Source: Metabacillus bambusae (GTDB taxonomy: Bacteria > Bacillota > Bacilli > Bacillales > Bacillaceae). Taken from it: a DNA stretch of 64,000 nt. The stretch lies in NCBI RefSeq assembly GCF_017497975.1, contig NZ_JAGDEL010000001.1, forward strand, positions 186,001 to 250,000, written 5' to 3'. The translations under genes were made by a program, and so were the position numbers. How positions within the stretch are numbered: position 1 is the stretch's first letter; every line of letters begins with the position of its first letter. Below are positions 24,407-32,484 of this stretch, piece after piece. The notes beneath the pieces are model-generated. The model was not told the DNA's origin and did not search any database. It worked only from the letters and a program-made list of their open reading frames with translations.

Positions 24407-25291
24407 TTAATCGAATTTCAATTGATTAACAGAAGCAAGATCTCTACCTAACCTAAATTCTCCAGGTGGAAAACCAAGCCACTGACGAAAAACTTTAATG
24501 AAATAACTTCCATTCGAGTACCCTATTTCTCTAGCAATTTCGTCTATTGTTAATTCTGTATGCCGAAGTAATTTTATAGCTCTCTCCATTCGGATTTTTG
24601 TTAAGTATTCTATTGGAGTATAACCAGTTGTTTTTTTAAATGTCCGTGTGAAATGATATTTTGATAACTCGACAGCATCTGCAATATCTTCTAAACTTTG
24701 TAAACATGCATAGTTCATTTCCATATTTTCTACTGCAGCCTTGATTTTTTGAGGCCAAGTATTCTTTTCTTTTTTATGAGCATTACTAAATCTATACAAT
24801 TCCATAATAAACTGGTAAACGATAGTTGAGGCACGAAAACCATCCGAAATATGATTTTTGCTAGCTGCATGAAACACATTCTGTAAAAATAGAATGGCAG
24901 AATGATCTTCTGGTATTTTAGGAATAGGTCCAAACTCTTTTACAAGATCCTTCCACTGATCCTCAATCATATTAGGGCGAATTAAAATAAAATAAAACTC
25001 CCACAAATCACTTGTTTCAGGTAGGTAATATCTATGGTCACTAGGTATTTCCACCATAAAAGCATAACCTGGATTTACCTTATAGGCTTCCCTATTAATT
25101 TCCACACATCCAAACCCTGAAACAGTGTATTGAAACAATAATAGCGGACCATCAATGCGCTTTAGACCATCCCAATGATAATCTTTATCTGTAATATAAT
25201 CATGACCTATTGCAAACAGTTGACAAAATGATCCATTCAATGTGTCTAAAAAGCGAAAACCGTATGTTTCGTTGTGTGTACTCTTACTCAC
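24407..25291 (-). CDS. AraC-family transcriptional regulator
   Basis: About 294 residues. The N-terminal half is a cupin-type sugar-binding domain (LLFQYTVSGFGCVEI, VNPGYAFMVEIPSDHRYYLP) and the C-terminal ~100 residues contain two helix-turn-helix units, ending with the AraC signature IDEIAREIGYSNGSYFIKVFRQWLGFPPGEFR. AGGAGG is nine bases before the GTG at 25291 and three before an ATG at 25297; I favour the GTG. It lies between the GH27 gene and the divergent ABC importer operon and probably activates one or both in response to a sugar. Confidence 0.88.
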   Translation of the reverse strand: MSKSTHNETYGFRFLDTLNGSFCQLFAIGHDYITDKDYHWDGLKRIDGPLLLFQYTVSGFGCVEINREAYKVNPGYAFMVEIPSDHRYYLPETSDLWEFYFILIRPNMIEDQWKDLVKEFGPIPKIPEDHSAILFLQNVFHAASKNHISDGFRASTIVYQFIMELYRFSNAHKKEKNTWPQKIKAAVENMEMNYACLQSLEDIADAVELSKYHFTRTFKKTTGYTPIEYLTKIRMERAIKLLRHTELTIDEIAREIGYSNGSYFIKVFRQWLGFPPGEFRLGRDLASVNQLKFD

Positions 25292-25321
25292 GACCATGAA
25301 CCTCCTACATTCTTTTTTTAT

Positions 25322-25411
25322 AGCTCTGTTAAACTTGTTTGTTGATTTCCGCTGCAGGTGTTCGCTCCAATCAACAAAGAGACAAAATCAACAGAGAGCT
25401 ACAACAGAGCT
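25322..25411 (-). repeat. MITE-like intergenic repeat, internally deleted copy
   Basis: A 90-base element with outer ends AGCTCTGTT/AACAGAGCT and inner ends GTTGATT...AATCAAC (25341-25375). Read on the minus strand, its first ~46 bases align with 16794-16839; the interior of the long copy (about 85 bases between the GTTGATTG end and the GCTGC end) is missing. The perfect outer palindrome followed by TTTTTT on the plus strand could also act as a terminator. Beyond it, 25412-25746 shows no gene or clear signal. Confidence 0.7.
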
Positions 25412-25746
25412 TTTTTCTAAAAGAATACTATACTCCTTTTTAATAATACAGGCCATTATCACCAAAAATTCAATTCAAATTCTTTTAAATATATTCAAAC
25501 TTATTACAAGAAATTTGATGATAACCTCTGTCTTTTAGGAAGCAATATATTACATATTGAAGCAAAACTTTGTTATGGATATATATTCTAAAACCATTTA
25601 GCATGTTTTTTAAGAGGCAAAATATTCTTTTTCCTTTCAACATCTAGAAAGATTTCCTATGTATAAAGAGATTGACTATTCATTACTAGGAGGGATAATC
25701 GTCACGTATTGTTTTTAATTATTGTTTATTTTGTTCTATTATATTT

Positions 25747-25760
25747 TGTAAACGCTTTCG
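25747..25760 (+). promoter_or_regulatory. cre-like site upstream of the ABC importer
   Basis: TGTAAACGCTTTCG fits TGNAANCGNWWNCA at 13 of 14 positions. It lies 67 bases before the binding-protein start, the usual place for CcpA repression of a sugar operon. A T-rich TATATT at 25740-25745 may be the -10; the -35 is unclear. Confidence 0.6.
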
Positions 25761-25826
25761 ACATCTTTCGCTAATCTATTTTGGGAAGAAACATTCATTC
25801 AAACTTTTCATGGGGGGTATTACAAG

Positions 25827-27143
25827 ATGCAATGGAGAAATAATTTACTAAAACAGAGTATTATTATGCTTTTATTATTATCACTGATTGTTGGCTGCAG
25901 TAGTCAAGGTTCTAATGTGGATAATAGTGGAGATAGTAGTGATAATGGAAAAGTTTCACTTACGATGAATGCTTGGGGGAATCCTGCAGAAATTAAAGTA
26001 TATCAAAGGGCATTAGATGGGTTTATGAAAGAAAACCCAGACATTAATGTGAAATTAGTCCCTGTTCCTGGTGATCAATACGAACAGAAATTATTAACTC
26101 AAATTCAAGGAAGCAAAGGTCCTGATATTTTCTATTCATATGAACCAACAATTGCAAAACTGATTGAAACTGATCAGGTACAACCATTAAATGACTATTT
26201 AAGTAGTGAAGAAAGTTATACAAAGGCTGAGGATTTCCCTGAAGGTTTATGGGGCCCAGCAAAAGAAGATGGTGAAGTTTATGGGATAACTACTGATGCA
26301 AACCCAATGGTGATGTACTATAACAAAAATGTCTTTAAAGAAGCAGGTATTAAAACTCCTCAAGAATATTATGATGAGGGAAATTGGAATTGGAATACGT
26401 TTAAAGAGGTTACAGAACAGTTGCGTGCTGCTGGTAAATCAGGCTTTATTATGGAAAACTGGTGGGCACATTGGTATAGCTGGGTATGGTCAAATGGAGG
26501 AAGAATTTTTGATGAGGAAGGAAACTTTGTTTTAGATAAAGATGAAAAAGCACAGGAAGCGATTAAATTTATGGCAGATCTTGTGAAAGAAGAAAATGCT
26601 GTCTATGCTGGTTCCCTCCCACAAGGTCAAGGCTCTGATGCGATGTTCATGTCTAATCAAGTAGGAATGCTTGCTGCAGGTCGTTGGTTTGAACCTTCCT
26701 TTAACCAAAACAAAAGCTTGGACTATGACTATATTTATTGGCCATCCAACACTGGAAAAAATGAGCCAGTTGGGGTACCAGTTGCCTATATGACAGTTAA
26801 CAAAAAGAGTAAAAATGTTGAGGAAGCAATGAAATTCCTATCCTATTACACCGGTGCACCAGGACAAAGGGATCGATTAGCTGAGGGTGGAAGTGCTTTA
26901 GCATCACATCCAGAGGCAGATGCTGATGTTAAAACAACTATTGAACATTCTAACTATTTAACAGAAGCTCGAGATAATGGGTTTACTCATGGTTCTCCAT
27001 TGGCCTATGATGCACAAATCCCTGGTCTTAGTACTGAGATGGAAGATACATTTGATTTAATGTTCCTTGGTAAACAAGACGCTGATAAGACAATCGATAA
27101 ATTAGTAGAAACGATTACAAAGTATTTAAATGAAGCTAAGTAA
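25827..27143 (+). CDS. Sugar ABC transporter substrate-binding lipoprotein
   Basis: A 438-residue CUT1-type binding protein. The signal sequence ends in the lipobox LIVGC (Cys ~24), followed by a Ser/Asn/Asp-rich linker. The mature part has the SBP_bac_1 pattern: TMNAWGNPAEIKVYQRALDGF, a TQIQGSKGPDIFYSYEP loop, and the hinge motif PMVMYYNKNVFKEAG. GGGGGG nine bases before the ATG. It starts an operon with two permeases. The ligand should be an oligosaccharide; the neighbourhood (GH27, GH105, GH43) suggests pectin or hemicellulose fragments, which is inference. Confidence 0.92.
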   Translation: MQWRNNLLKQSIIMLLLLSLIVGCSSQGSNVDNSGDSSDNGKVSLTMNAWGNPAEIKVYQRALDGFMKENPDINVKLVPVPGDQYEQKLLTQIQGSKGPDIFYSYEPTIAKLIETDQVQPLNDYLSSEESYTKAEDFPEGLWGPAKEDGEVYGITTDANPMVMYYNKNVFKEAGIKTPQEYYDEGNWNWNTFKEVTEQLRAAGKSGFIMENWWAHWYSWVWSNGGRIFDEEGNFVLDKDEKAQEAIKFMADLVKEENAVYAGSLPQGQGSDAMFMSNQVGMLAAGRWFEPSFNQNKSLDYDYIYWPSNTGKNEPVGVPVAYMTVNKKSKNVEEAMKFLSYYTGAPGQRDRLAEGGSALASHPEADADVKTTIEHSNYLTEARDNGFTHGSPLAYDAQIPGLSTEMEDTFDLMFLGKQDADKTIDKLVETITKYLNEAK

Positions 27144-27216
27144 TCGGGGTGTTTTTTCCGAGAAGAGAATGAAAGTGTTCTCTTCTTGGGCAACCATTAT
27201 AAAGGAAGTGAACAAT

Positions 27217-28089
27217 ATGCTCCAAAAAAGGAATACTCTATGGGGTCTATTTTTTATTGGCCCACAAGTGATAGGTCTTATCGTTTTTGCCCTAATCCCT
27301 CTACTTTATGCTTTGGTTTTAAGTTTCATGAAATGGGATGGATTTGGTGAAAGAACATTTGTAGGCTTTTCCAATTTTACAAGTCAATTCTACAATCCAG
27401 ATTTTTGGAAAGCACTTGTTAATACTGTTTATTATATGATTCTGACCATACCTATTGGAATAGCCATTGCTCTGATTCTTGCAACTGCATTAAATAAAGT
27501 CGCAGGAAAAGAATTTTATCGTATCTTCTTTTTCATGCCTGTTGTAACAAGCTCGGTATCTGTGGGTGTCATTTGGATGTGGATTTTAAATGGAGACTTT
27601 GGGATCTTAAATCAGTTATTAAGTTACATTGGGATTACTGGTCCACATTGGTTAACTGATACAAAGTGGGTAATGCCCTCAATAGCTCTTTTAAGTATTT
27701 GGTGGGGGTTAGGATACAATATGGTTATTTTTCTAGCAGGCCTTCAAGGTATTTCCAAAAGTTATTATGAAGCAGCAGAAATTGATGGAGCTTCCGTGCT
27801 TCAGAAGTTTAGATATATTACTTTACCATTATTAACTCCCACGACATTTTTTGTTACAATCATGTCTGTAATTAGCTCATTCCAGGTATTTGACCAGGCA
27901 TTTGTTATGACTAATGGTGGTCCTGCCAAAGCAAGTTACACACTTGTTTTCCATATCTATGATCAGGCCTTTATTGATTTTACCTTTGGAAAAAGCTCTG
28001 CTGCAGCCATGATTTTATTTGTCATGATTCTAGTCTTTACTCTTCTCCAATTTAGATTCCAAAAGAGGTGGGTGCATTATGGCGACTAA
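27217..28089 (+). CDS. Sugar ABC transporter permease (CUT1, MalF-type)
   Basis: A 290-residue inner-membrane protein with six helices and the EAA loop EAAEIDGASVLQKFRYITLPLL, which docks the ATPase. The frame is open from 27130, but the ATG at 27217 follows AAGGAAG at eight bases and gives the usual N-terminus (LQKRNTLWGLFFIGPQ). It lies 73 bases after the binding-protein stop and its end overlaps the second permease by 11 bases. No ATPase gene is present, so a shared MsmX-like ATPase is likely. Confidence 0.92.
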   Translation: MLQKRNTLWGLFFIGPQVIGLIVFALIPLLYALVLSFMKWDGFGERTFVGFSNFTSQFYNPDFWKALVNTVYYMILTIPIGIAIALILATALNKVAGKEFYRIFFFMPVVTSSVSVGVIWMWILNGDFGILNQLLSYIGITGPHWLTDTKWVMPSIALLSIWWGLGYNMVIFLAGLQGISKSYYEAAEIDGASVLQKFRYITLPLLTPTTFFVTIMSVISSFQVFDQAFVMTNGGPAKASYTLVFHIYDQAFIDFTFGKSSAAAMILFVMILVFTLLQFRFQKRWVHYGD

Positions 28090-28975
28090 TGATTTAGAAA
28101 TAGATACAAGGAATAAAAACATTCCAACCGTTGTAAATTCTTCATTGCCTAGAAAGCGAAAAAGAGCAAATATTCTCCTTCACGTTTTGCTAACGCTCGG
28201 CGCCATAACTATGGTGTTCCCTTTTTTATGGACTGTTTTAAGCTCATTAAAAGACATTTCGCAAATTTTTTTAGTACCACCAAAATGGATTCCAAACCCG
28301 CTTGCATGGAATAATTACCCTGATTCACTTCAAGCAATGCCATTTGGAAAAGCATATTTTAATAGCTTCTACATCACCTTTATCGTTGTTGCTGCAACAC
28401 TTATTACGGCATCGATGGCTGCATATGCATTTGCCAAAATACGATTCAAAGGTGCAAATATTATTTTCATTCTTTTTTTATCCACAATGATGATTCCTAA
28501 ACAAGTAACAATGATCCCCTTATATTTAATTATGGATAATATAGGCTGGATTGATAACCATCTATCCATAATCGTACCTGGTGCTCTTTTTAATGCTTTT
28601 GCAGTCTTTTTGTTAAGACAATTTGTTATGGGAATTCCTCGCGAACTAGAGGAAGCAGCAATTATGGATGGTGCGGGATATTTACGCATATATTGGAATG
28701 TTATCTTACCATTAATTCGACCAGCTCTAGCCGCAATTGGAATATTTACCTTTATGGGAGCTTGGAACAGTTTTATTGATCCTCTCATCTATTTAAATAC
28801 ACCAGAATTGTTTACTGTACCGCTACTATTAAACACTTTCAAAGGTCTTTATACCGCTGAGTGGGGTCTGATGATGGCTGGGACAACAATTTCGGTTATT
28901 CCTGTTTTAATTATTTACATTATTGCACAGAAACAAATAATTGAAGGGGTAACATTGACCGGTATTAAAGGGTAA
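28079..28975 (+). CDS. Sugar ABC transporter permease (CUT1, MalG-type)
   Basis: A 298-residue permease with six helices after a polar ~30-residue N-terminus. The EAA loop is EEAAIMDGAGYLRIYWNVILPLIRPAL and the end (IEGVTLTGIKG) is the standard MalG-type C-terminus. GAGGTG is eight bases before the ATG, inside the preceding permease gene, so translation is coupled. A terminator follows 50 bases later, so the ATPase is supplied from elsewhere. Confidence 0.92.
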   Translation: MATNDLEIDTRNKNIPTVVNSSLPRKRKRANILLHVLLTLGAITMVFPFLWTVLSSLKDISQIFLVPPKWIPNPLAWNNYPDSLQAMPFGKAYFNSFYITFIVVAATLITASMAAYAFAKIRFKGANIIFILFLSTMMIPKQVTMIPLYLIMDNIGWIDNHLSIIVPGALFNAFAVFLLRQFVMGIPRELEEAAIMDGAGYLRIYWNVILPLIRPALAAIGIFTFMGAWNSFIDPLIYLNTPELFTVPLLLNTFKGLYTAEWGLMMAGTTISVIPVLIIYIIAQKQIIEGVTLTGIKG

Positions 28976-29023
28976 ATAAAATTCATTTTTAGTATATTAC
29001 TCTGAAATAGTTTTATTAAAAGG

Positions 29024-29066
29024 ATTGGATAGTAGCTCTAAAAAACACAGCTATCCAATTTTTTTA
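29024..29066 (+). terminator. Terminator of the ABC importer operon
   Basis: ATTGGATAG (29024-29032) pairs with CTATCCAAT (29051-29059), followed by seven T. Confidence 0.85.
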
Positions 29067-29086
29067 ATATTAAGTAAATTTATCAA

Positions 29087-29115
29087 TTGACATTTATATC
29101 ATAATTGTTTAAAAT
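29087..29115 (+). promoter_or_regulatory. SigA promoter of the Fbp-family gene
   Basis: TTGACA, exactly 17 bases, TAAAAT. A perfect cre begins seven bases after the -10, at the expected transcription start. Confidence 0.8.
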
Positions 29116-29121
29116 ATAAAT

Positions 29122-29135
29122 TGTAAACGCTTACA
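29122..29135 (+). promoter_or_regulatory. Perfect cre box over the Fbp-family transcription start
   Basis: TGTAAACGCTTACA, flanked by T and A, fits the full consensus WTGNAANCGNWWNCAW. Its position at the transcription start predicts CcpA repression. No clear Fur box (GATAATGATTATCATTATC type) is seen in this promoter. Confidence 0.8.
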
Positions 29136-29154
29136 AATAAGGAGTGTTTTTTTC

Positions 29155-29328
29155 ATGTCTGAACACACAAAACAATCGATAAATAACAAGGGTGAAATCA
29201 TTGATGCCCTACTACATAGAAATCTATATAAAATGCCCGATGGTCGTCAATTTTATGAAGCATCAGAAAAAGAATTAGAACATGTTCTATATTCTCAGAC
29301 AGGAACAGAAAATCTATGTTCTGTATAA
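29155..29328 (+). CDS. Fbp-family (Fur-regulated basic protein-like) small protein
   Basis: A 57-residue protein with the Fbp core EIIDALLHRNLYKMPDGRQFYEASEKELEH, in which the KM.DGRQLYE-type motif is diagnostic. In B. subtilis Fbp proteins work with the FsrA small RNA in iron sparing. AAGGAG lies about ten bases before the ATG. Here the promoter carries a cre rather than an evident Fur box, so this paralogue may answer to carbon supply. It is preceded by the ABC operon terminator and is therefore a separate unit. C-terminal Cys (ENLCSV) is noted without a role. Confidence 0.75.
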   Translation: MSEHTKQSINNKGEIIDALLHRNLYKMPDGRQFYEASEKELEHVLYSQTGTENLCSV

Positions 29329-29503
29329 ACTTTTTATTAAACACTAAACTTTAATAAGCAAATATCATGATTTTAACATCCTGATATTTGCTTATTTGCT
29401 TTATTGTATATAAAAGTAGCTTCGATGTAAATATAAAAACATAGCGAGACTTCCATTAACAATAGGTAAACATCATGAAACACTTAAGGAGAGATTTTTA
29501 GAT

Positions 29504-29674
29504 ATGAAAGAAAAAAATGACATCATTTGTGAAGAAACAGACTATTTACACCATATGCTAAATGAACAAATAACTCGAATTTGTGTGAAGGAAGAAGAAG
29601 AACGGATGAAAGAAGAATTGGAAGGTAATGATAGATATTCCATTGATATGTTAAACAACACTGTTGATAAATAA
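29504..29674 (+). CDS. Small acidic protein of unknown function
   Basis: A 56-residue frame starting ATG with AAGGAGA about 12 bases upstream. It is highly charged and predicted helical (EEETD, VKEEEERMKEELEG) and has two cysteines (IICEE, RICVK). No recognised family. It lies 175 bases after the Fbp-like gene and ends before a bidirectional terminator, so it may share that transcript. Coding is supported by the ribosome site and by amphipathic composition only. Confidence 0.5.
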   Translation: MKEKNDIICEETDYLHHMLNEQITRICVKEEEERMKEELEGNDRYSIDMLNNTVDK

Positions 29675-29732
29675 GAGAGCAAGATTTACCTTCCCTGATA
29701 TAAAAAACAACAATTAGATTTAACAGAGCCTA

Positions 29733-29777
29733 AAACTAAAAAGATAAAGAGCGTCGTTTTCTTTATCTTTTTAGTTT
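29733..29777. terminator. Bidirectional terminator between convergent genes
   Basis: A 17-bp perfect stem (29733-29749 with 29761-29777) rich in A on the left and T on the right, serving the small plus-strand genes and the minus-strand APH-like gene. Confidence 0.85.
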
Positions 29778-29782
29778 AGTTA

Positions 29783-30811
29783 TTAGGGGTTACCACTCCA
29801 TAACTTAGCAAGCTTTTCCCCGCCATCACTTAACCAATTTTTATTTGTAACCGATTTAATAATTTGCTCTTTCAGAACATCCTGTTTGTCGATCCCATCT
29901 AAATAACGCCCTAAAAAATGAACAAATACGTCTAACCTTCTTAACTGAACCAAGATTGGTAAAGCATCAATTTCAGGTTTTGTTAAAGTCATAACAGACG
30001 AAAATCCTCTGTAATACATTGCGAGCTTTTCCCACAATATTGATTCATTTGGTTCTTTTACAATTATTTCAGATATACAAACAGCCACTTCCATTACGCG
30101 AAGATCATATGTTACAAATTCAAAGTCTAATATTGCCTCTATCGTTCCATTTTGACCACCTAAGACATTTGATTCGTTTAGATCACCATGAATTACTTGA
30201 TGTGGTAGAGTCTTAAGATGTGGAACGAACGTTTGAAAATGTAGCATTTGTTTTGCAATCCACGATAACTTTGACTTAAATTCTGTAAACTCCTCCGGAG
30301 GCTTTGTACACCATTGTACGACCCGATCAATCCCACAATTAGGGTGAGTATGTTCAATTTCATAATAGGGTCGATAAATAAATGGCTGATGAACATGAAG
30401 CCATTGTAAAGCATGTAATACATTTCCGGTGCTTTTGCCAAAAGAATACAATAGTCTCGAATGATCAAAAACAGGATTCTCTCCTTCTATATATGTATAG
30501 ATACAAGCGAGCTTGTTTGACCCATCATGTAGTCGAAGGTATGTTTTTCCTTCATTTGTATAAATCGGAACAGGAACTTTAAAAGGTAAATCCTCAATTT
30601 CATTAAGCTTCACTAAAACCTCATGCTCTAGCTTTACTTTTGCTTTGTCTTTATGTGTTTCATAAATACGAAGGATAAATTTTTTATTATCAATTACAAT
30701 ATATCGGGTTGTATTGTTATACCCACTTTTCCCCTGATAAACTATCCATGTTTTATCAGCGGAAAAGTATTGTTCTAATATCTGATCAATCGTCTCTGAA
30801 GTTACACTCAT
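29783..30811 (-). CDS. Aminoglycoside phosphotransferase (APH)-like kinase
   Basis: A 342-residue protein of the APH/choline-kinase fold. It has the catalytic loop HQVIHGDLNESNVL (HGDxxxxN) and the metal-binding LDFEFV in place of the DFG. The N-lobe has KFILRIYETHKDKAKVKLEHEVL, giving the ATP-binding Lys/Arg and Glu. Members phosphorylate small molecules (homoserine, choline, sugars, fructosamine), and only some are resistance enzymes; nothing here points to antibiotics. It follows the aldo/keto reductase gene by 25 bases on the same strand, so the two are probably co-transcribed. Confidence 0.82.
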   Translation of the reverse strand: MSVTSETIDQILEQYFSADKTWIVYQGKSGYNNTTRYIVIDNKKFILRIYETHKDKAKVKLEHEVLVKLNEIEDLPFKVPVPIYTNEGKTYLRLHDGSNKLACIYTYIEGENPVFDHSRLLYSFGKSTGNVLHALQWLHVHQPFIYRPYYEIEHTHPNCGIDRVVQWCTKPPEEFTEFKSKLSWIAKQMLHFQTFVPHLKTLPHQVIHGDLNESNVLGGQNGTIEAILDFEFVTYDLRVMEVAVCISEIIVKEPNESILWEKLAMYYRGFSSVMTLTKPEIDALPILVQLRRLDVFVHFLGRYLDGIDKQDVLKEQIIKSVTNKNWLSDGGEKLAKLWSGNP

Positions 30812-30836
30812 TCTGTCTCTTTCCTATCTCATTAGA

Positions 30837-31817
30837 TTAAGGCATTTTTTTCCCACGTGACGCTGTGTACAATGAATACCACTCTTCACGAGTCATCATT
30901 TCAGATTGCCGTACTGAATCTTGACAGTTTTTGATTCGTTCTGGATTTGTTGAGCCAATCACTGGCTGAATTAGAGCGGGGTGGCGCATTAACCAACCTA
31001 GAACAATTGCTTCTGTTGAAGTCCCCTTCTCGTTTGCCATTTTTTGAACGAGATCTTTAGTTTGCAAGTCAGTTTCTGATACATTTTCCATTTCACGCCC
31101 TGAATACATACCATAAGCCAAAGGAGCCCATGCTTGAATCTGGATATCCTCTAATCGGCAATGCTCAATAATTCCATCAGCAAAATTAATATCCGTGCCC
31201 GCCTTTTGATTTACCAATACACCCTGCTCCAACCAATCAATACGTTTTAGGCTTAATTCTAGCTGATTTACGATAAGTGGATCTGAACAATATGCACTTA
31301 GCAATTTGATTTGTGCTGCACTCATGTTAGATACACCAAAATTTTTCACTTTACCAGATGCTTTTAACGCATCAAATGCCTCAGCAACCTCCTCAGGTTC
31401 AACTAAAGGATCTGGACGGTGTAATAATAAAATATCAATGTATTCGGTATTCAGCCTCTTCAATATACCATCTACAGAAGATAAAATATGACTTTTTGAA
31501 AAATCAAATCGATGTGGTAAATTGCCTTCTGGAAAACGAATTCCACATTTTGATTGAATAACAATGTTTTCTCTTAATTCTGGTCGACTTTTTAAAATGC
31601 CTCCAAAAATCGTCTCCGCTTTTCCCATCTTATAAATATCTGCATGATCGAACATCGTAATCCCACTTGATAACGCGGCATCAACAGCTTTTTCTGCTAT
31701 AAGATTGTCTTCTTTCGTAATTGAATTATGATCCCAACCACCGCCAAACCCCATACAACCTAATACAAGGCGACTTGTTGTGATCTCACGTTTGTGTAAT
31801 GGCATTTTTCTTATCAT
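30837..31817 (-). CDS. Aldo/keto reductase (YdhF-like)
   Basis: A 326-residue NADPH-dependent oxidoreductase with a TIM barrel. The catalytic tetrad is visible: Asp and Tyr in MFDHADIYKMGKAE, Lys in IQSKCGIRF, and His in ILLLHRPDPL. The nucleotide site includes GSTNPERIKNC near the C-terminus. Closest in layout to the YdhF group. GGAGG is seven bases before the ATG. Substrate unknown; probably in an operon with the APH-like kinase. Confidence 0.88.
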   Translation of the reverse strand: MIRKMPLHKREITTSRLVLGCMGFGGGWDHNSITKEDNLIAEKAVDAALSSGITMFDHADIYKMGKAETIFGGILKSRPELRENIVIQSKCGIRFPEGNLPHRFDFSKSHILSSVDGILKRLNTEYIDILLLHRPDPLVEPEEVAEAFDALKASGKVKNFGVSNMSAAQIKLLSAYCSDPLIVNQLELSLKRIDWLEQGVLVNQKAGTDINFADGIIEHCRLEDIQIQAWAPLAYGMYSGREMENVSETDLQTKDLVQKMANEKGTSTEAIVLGWLMRHPALIQPVIGSTNPERIKNCQDSVRQSEMMTREEWYSLYTASRGKKMP

Positions 31818-31921
31818 TATTTATCCTCCTTGACTAATTGCTGTACCCTTTAGTAAATTGTTTTAGTCCAATACAACTCTTTTATATTAATTCTTAATAA
31901 AGTTAAGAAATCCTGCAAAAA

Positions 31922-31955
31922 AAACAAGCTGCTAAAAAACATCAACAGCTTGTTT
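31922..31955 (-). terminator. Terminator after the 56-residue gene
   Basis: AAACAAGCTG and CAGCTTGTTT form a 10-bp stem around 14 bases, with T-rich sequence on the minus-strand exit. Confidence 0.8.
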
Positions 31956-31977
31956 ATATATTTTAGTTTTTTTGTCA

Positions 31978-32148
31978 TTAGGAAATTGATTTTTTAACTA
32001 TTCTACTGTTGTATAATTCCAAGAGTGTATGATCATCTAAACTTAATACTTCATCTACATTTACTGATAAGTGCTGAAACAATGCCTCTTCCATTTTGAT
32101 TCTCTCGGTTACTTCTAAAAAGTAATGTTTTAAAGTCAAGTTTGACAT
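31978..32148 (-). CDS. Small protein of unknown function
   Basis: A 56-residue frame (start MSNLTLKHYFLEVTERIK, end SRIVKKSIS) preceded by GGAGA and closed by a good terminator 23 bases later, which supports a real transcript. The end, SLDDHTLLELYNSRIVKK, has the look of a short helical-hairpin regulator but does not match Sda or Spo0E motifs. Function unknown. The 336 bases upstream (32149-32484) hold only the terminator of the GH18 gene and presumably this gene's promoter, which I cannot place. Confidence 0.55.
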   Translation of the reverse strand: MSNLTLKHYFLEVTERIKMEEALFQHLSVNVDEVLSLDDHTLLELYNSRIVKKSIS

Positions 32149-32444
32149 GATATCTTCTCCTTTATCTTTTATTTAAGTCACATTGAATAGTAAGATTCTG
32201 CCCTGTAAAATGATTTCTCTTTTTAAAATTACCCAAATTAAGAAGAATAAAAACATACCCATATTGTCCAATAATCCATGTCATCTTTTATAACATAATC
32301 AAGAACAAGCTTAATATATGATAAGGTCATTATAACTACATGTCGAAAAAGGGTTTTAACTAATGACAATTATATGACTTAGTTGTGAATTATGTATATA
32401 CAATACATACAAAGTAATTCTACATAACAATAAACGCAACAAAA

Positions 32445-32471
32445 AAACTGTTGAGATCTCCTCAACAGTTT
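32445..32471 (-). terminator. Terminator of the GH18 gene
   Basis: AAACTGTTGAG (32445-32455) pairs with CTCAACAGTTT (32461-32471); minus-strand exit is TTTTTTGTTG. Confidence 0.85.
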
Positions 32472-32484
32472 TTCATTTACTTTT

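Noticed and set aside
29783-30811. Naming the APH-like protein an antibiotic resistance enzyme
   Set aside because: The fold covers many metabolic kinases and nothing in the sequence or context points to aminoglycosides.
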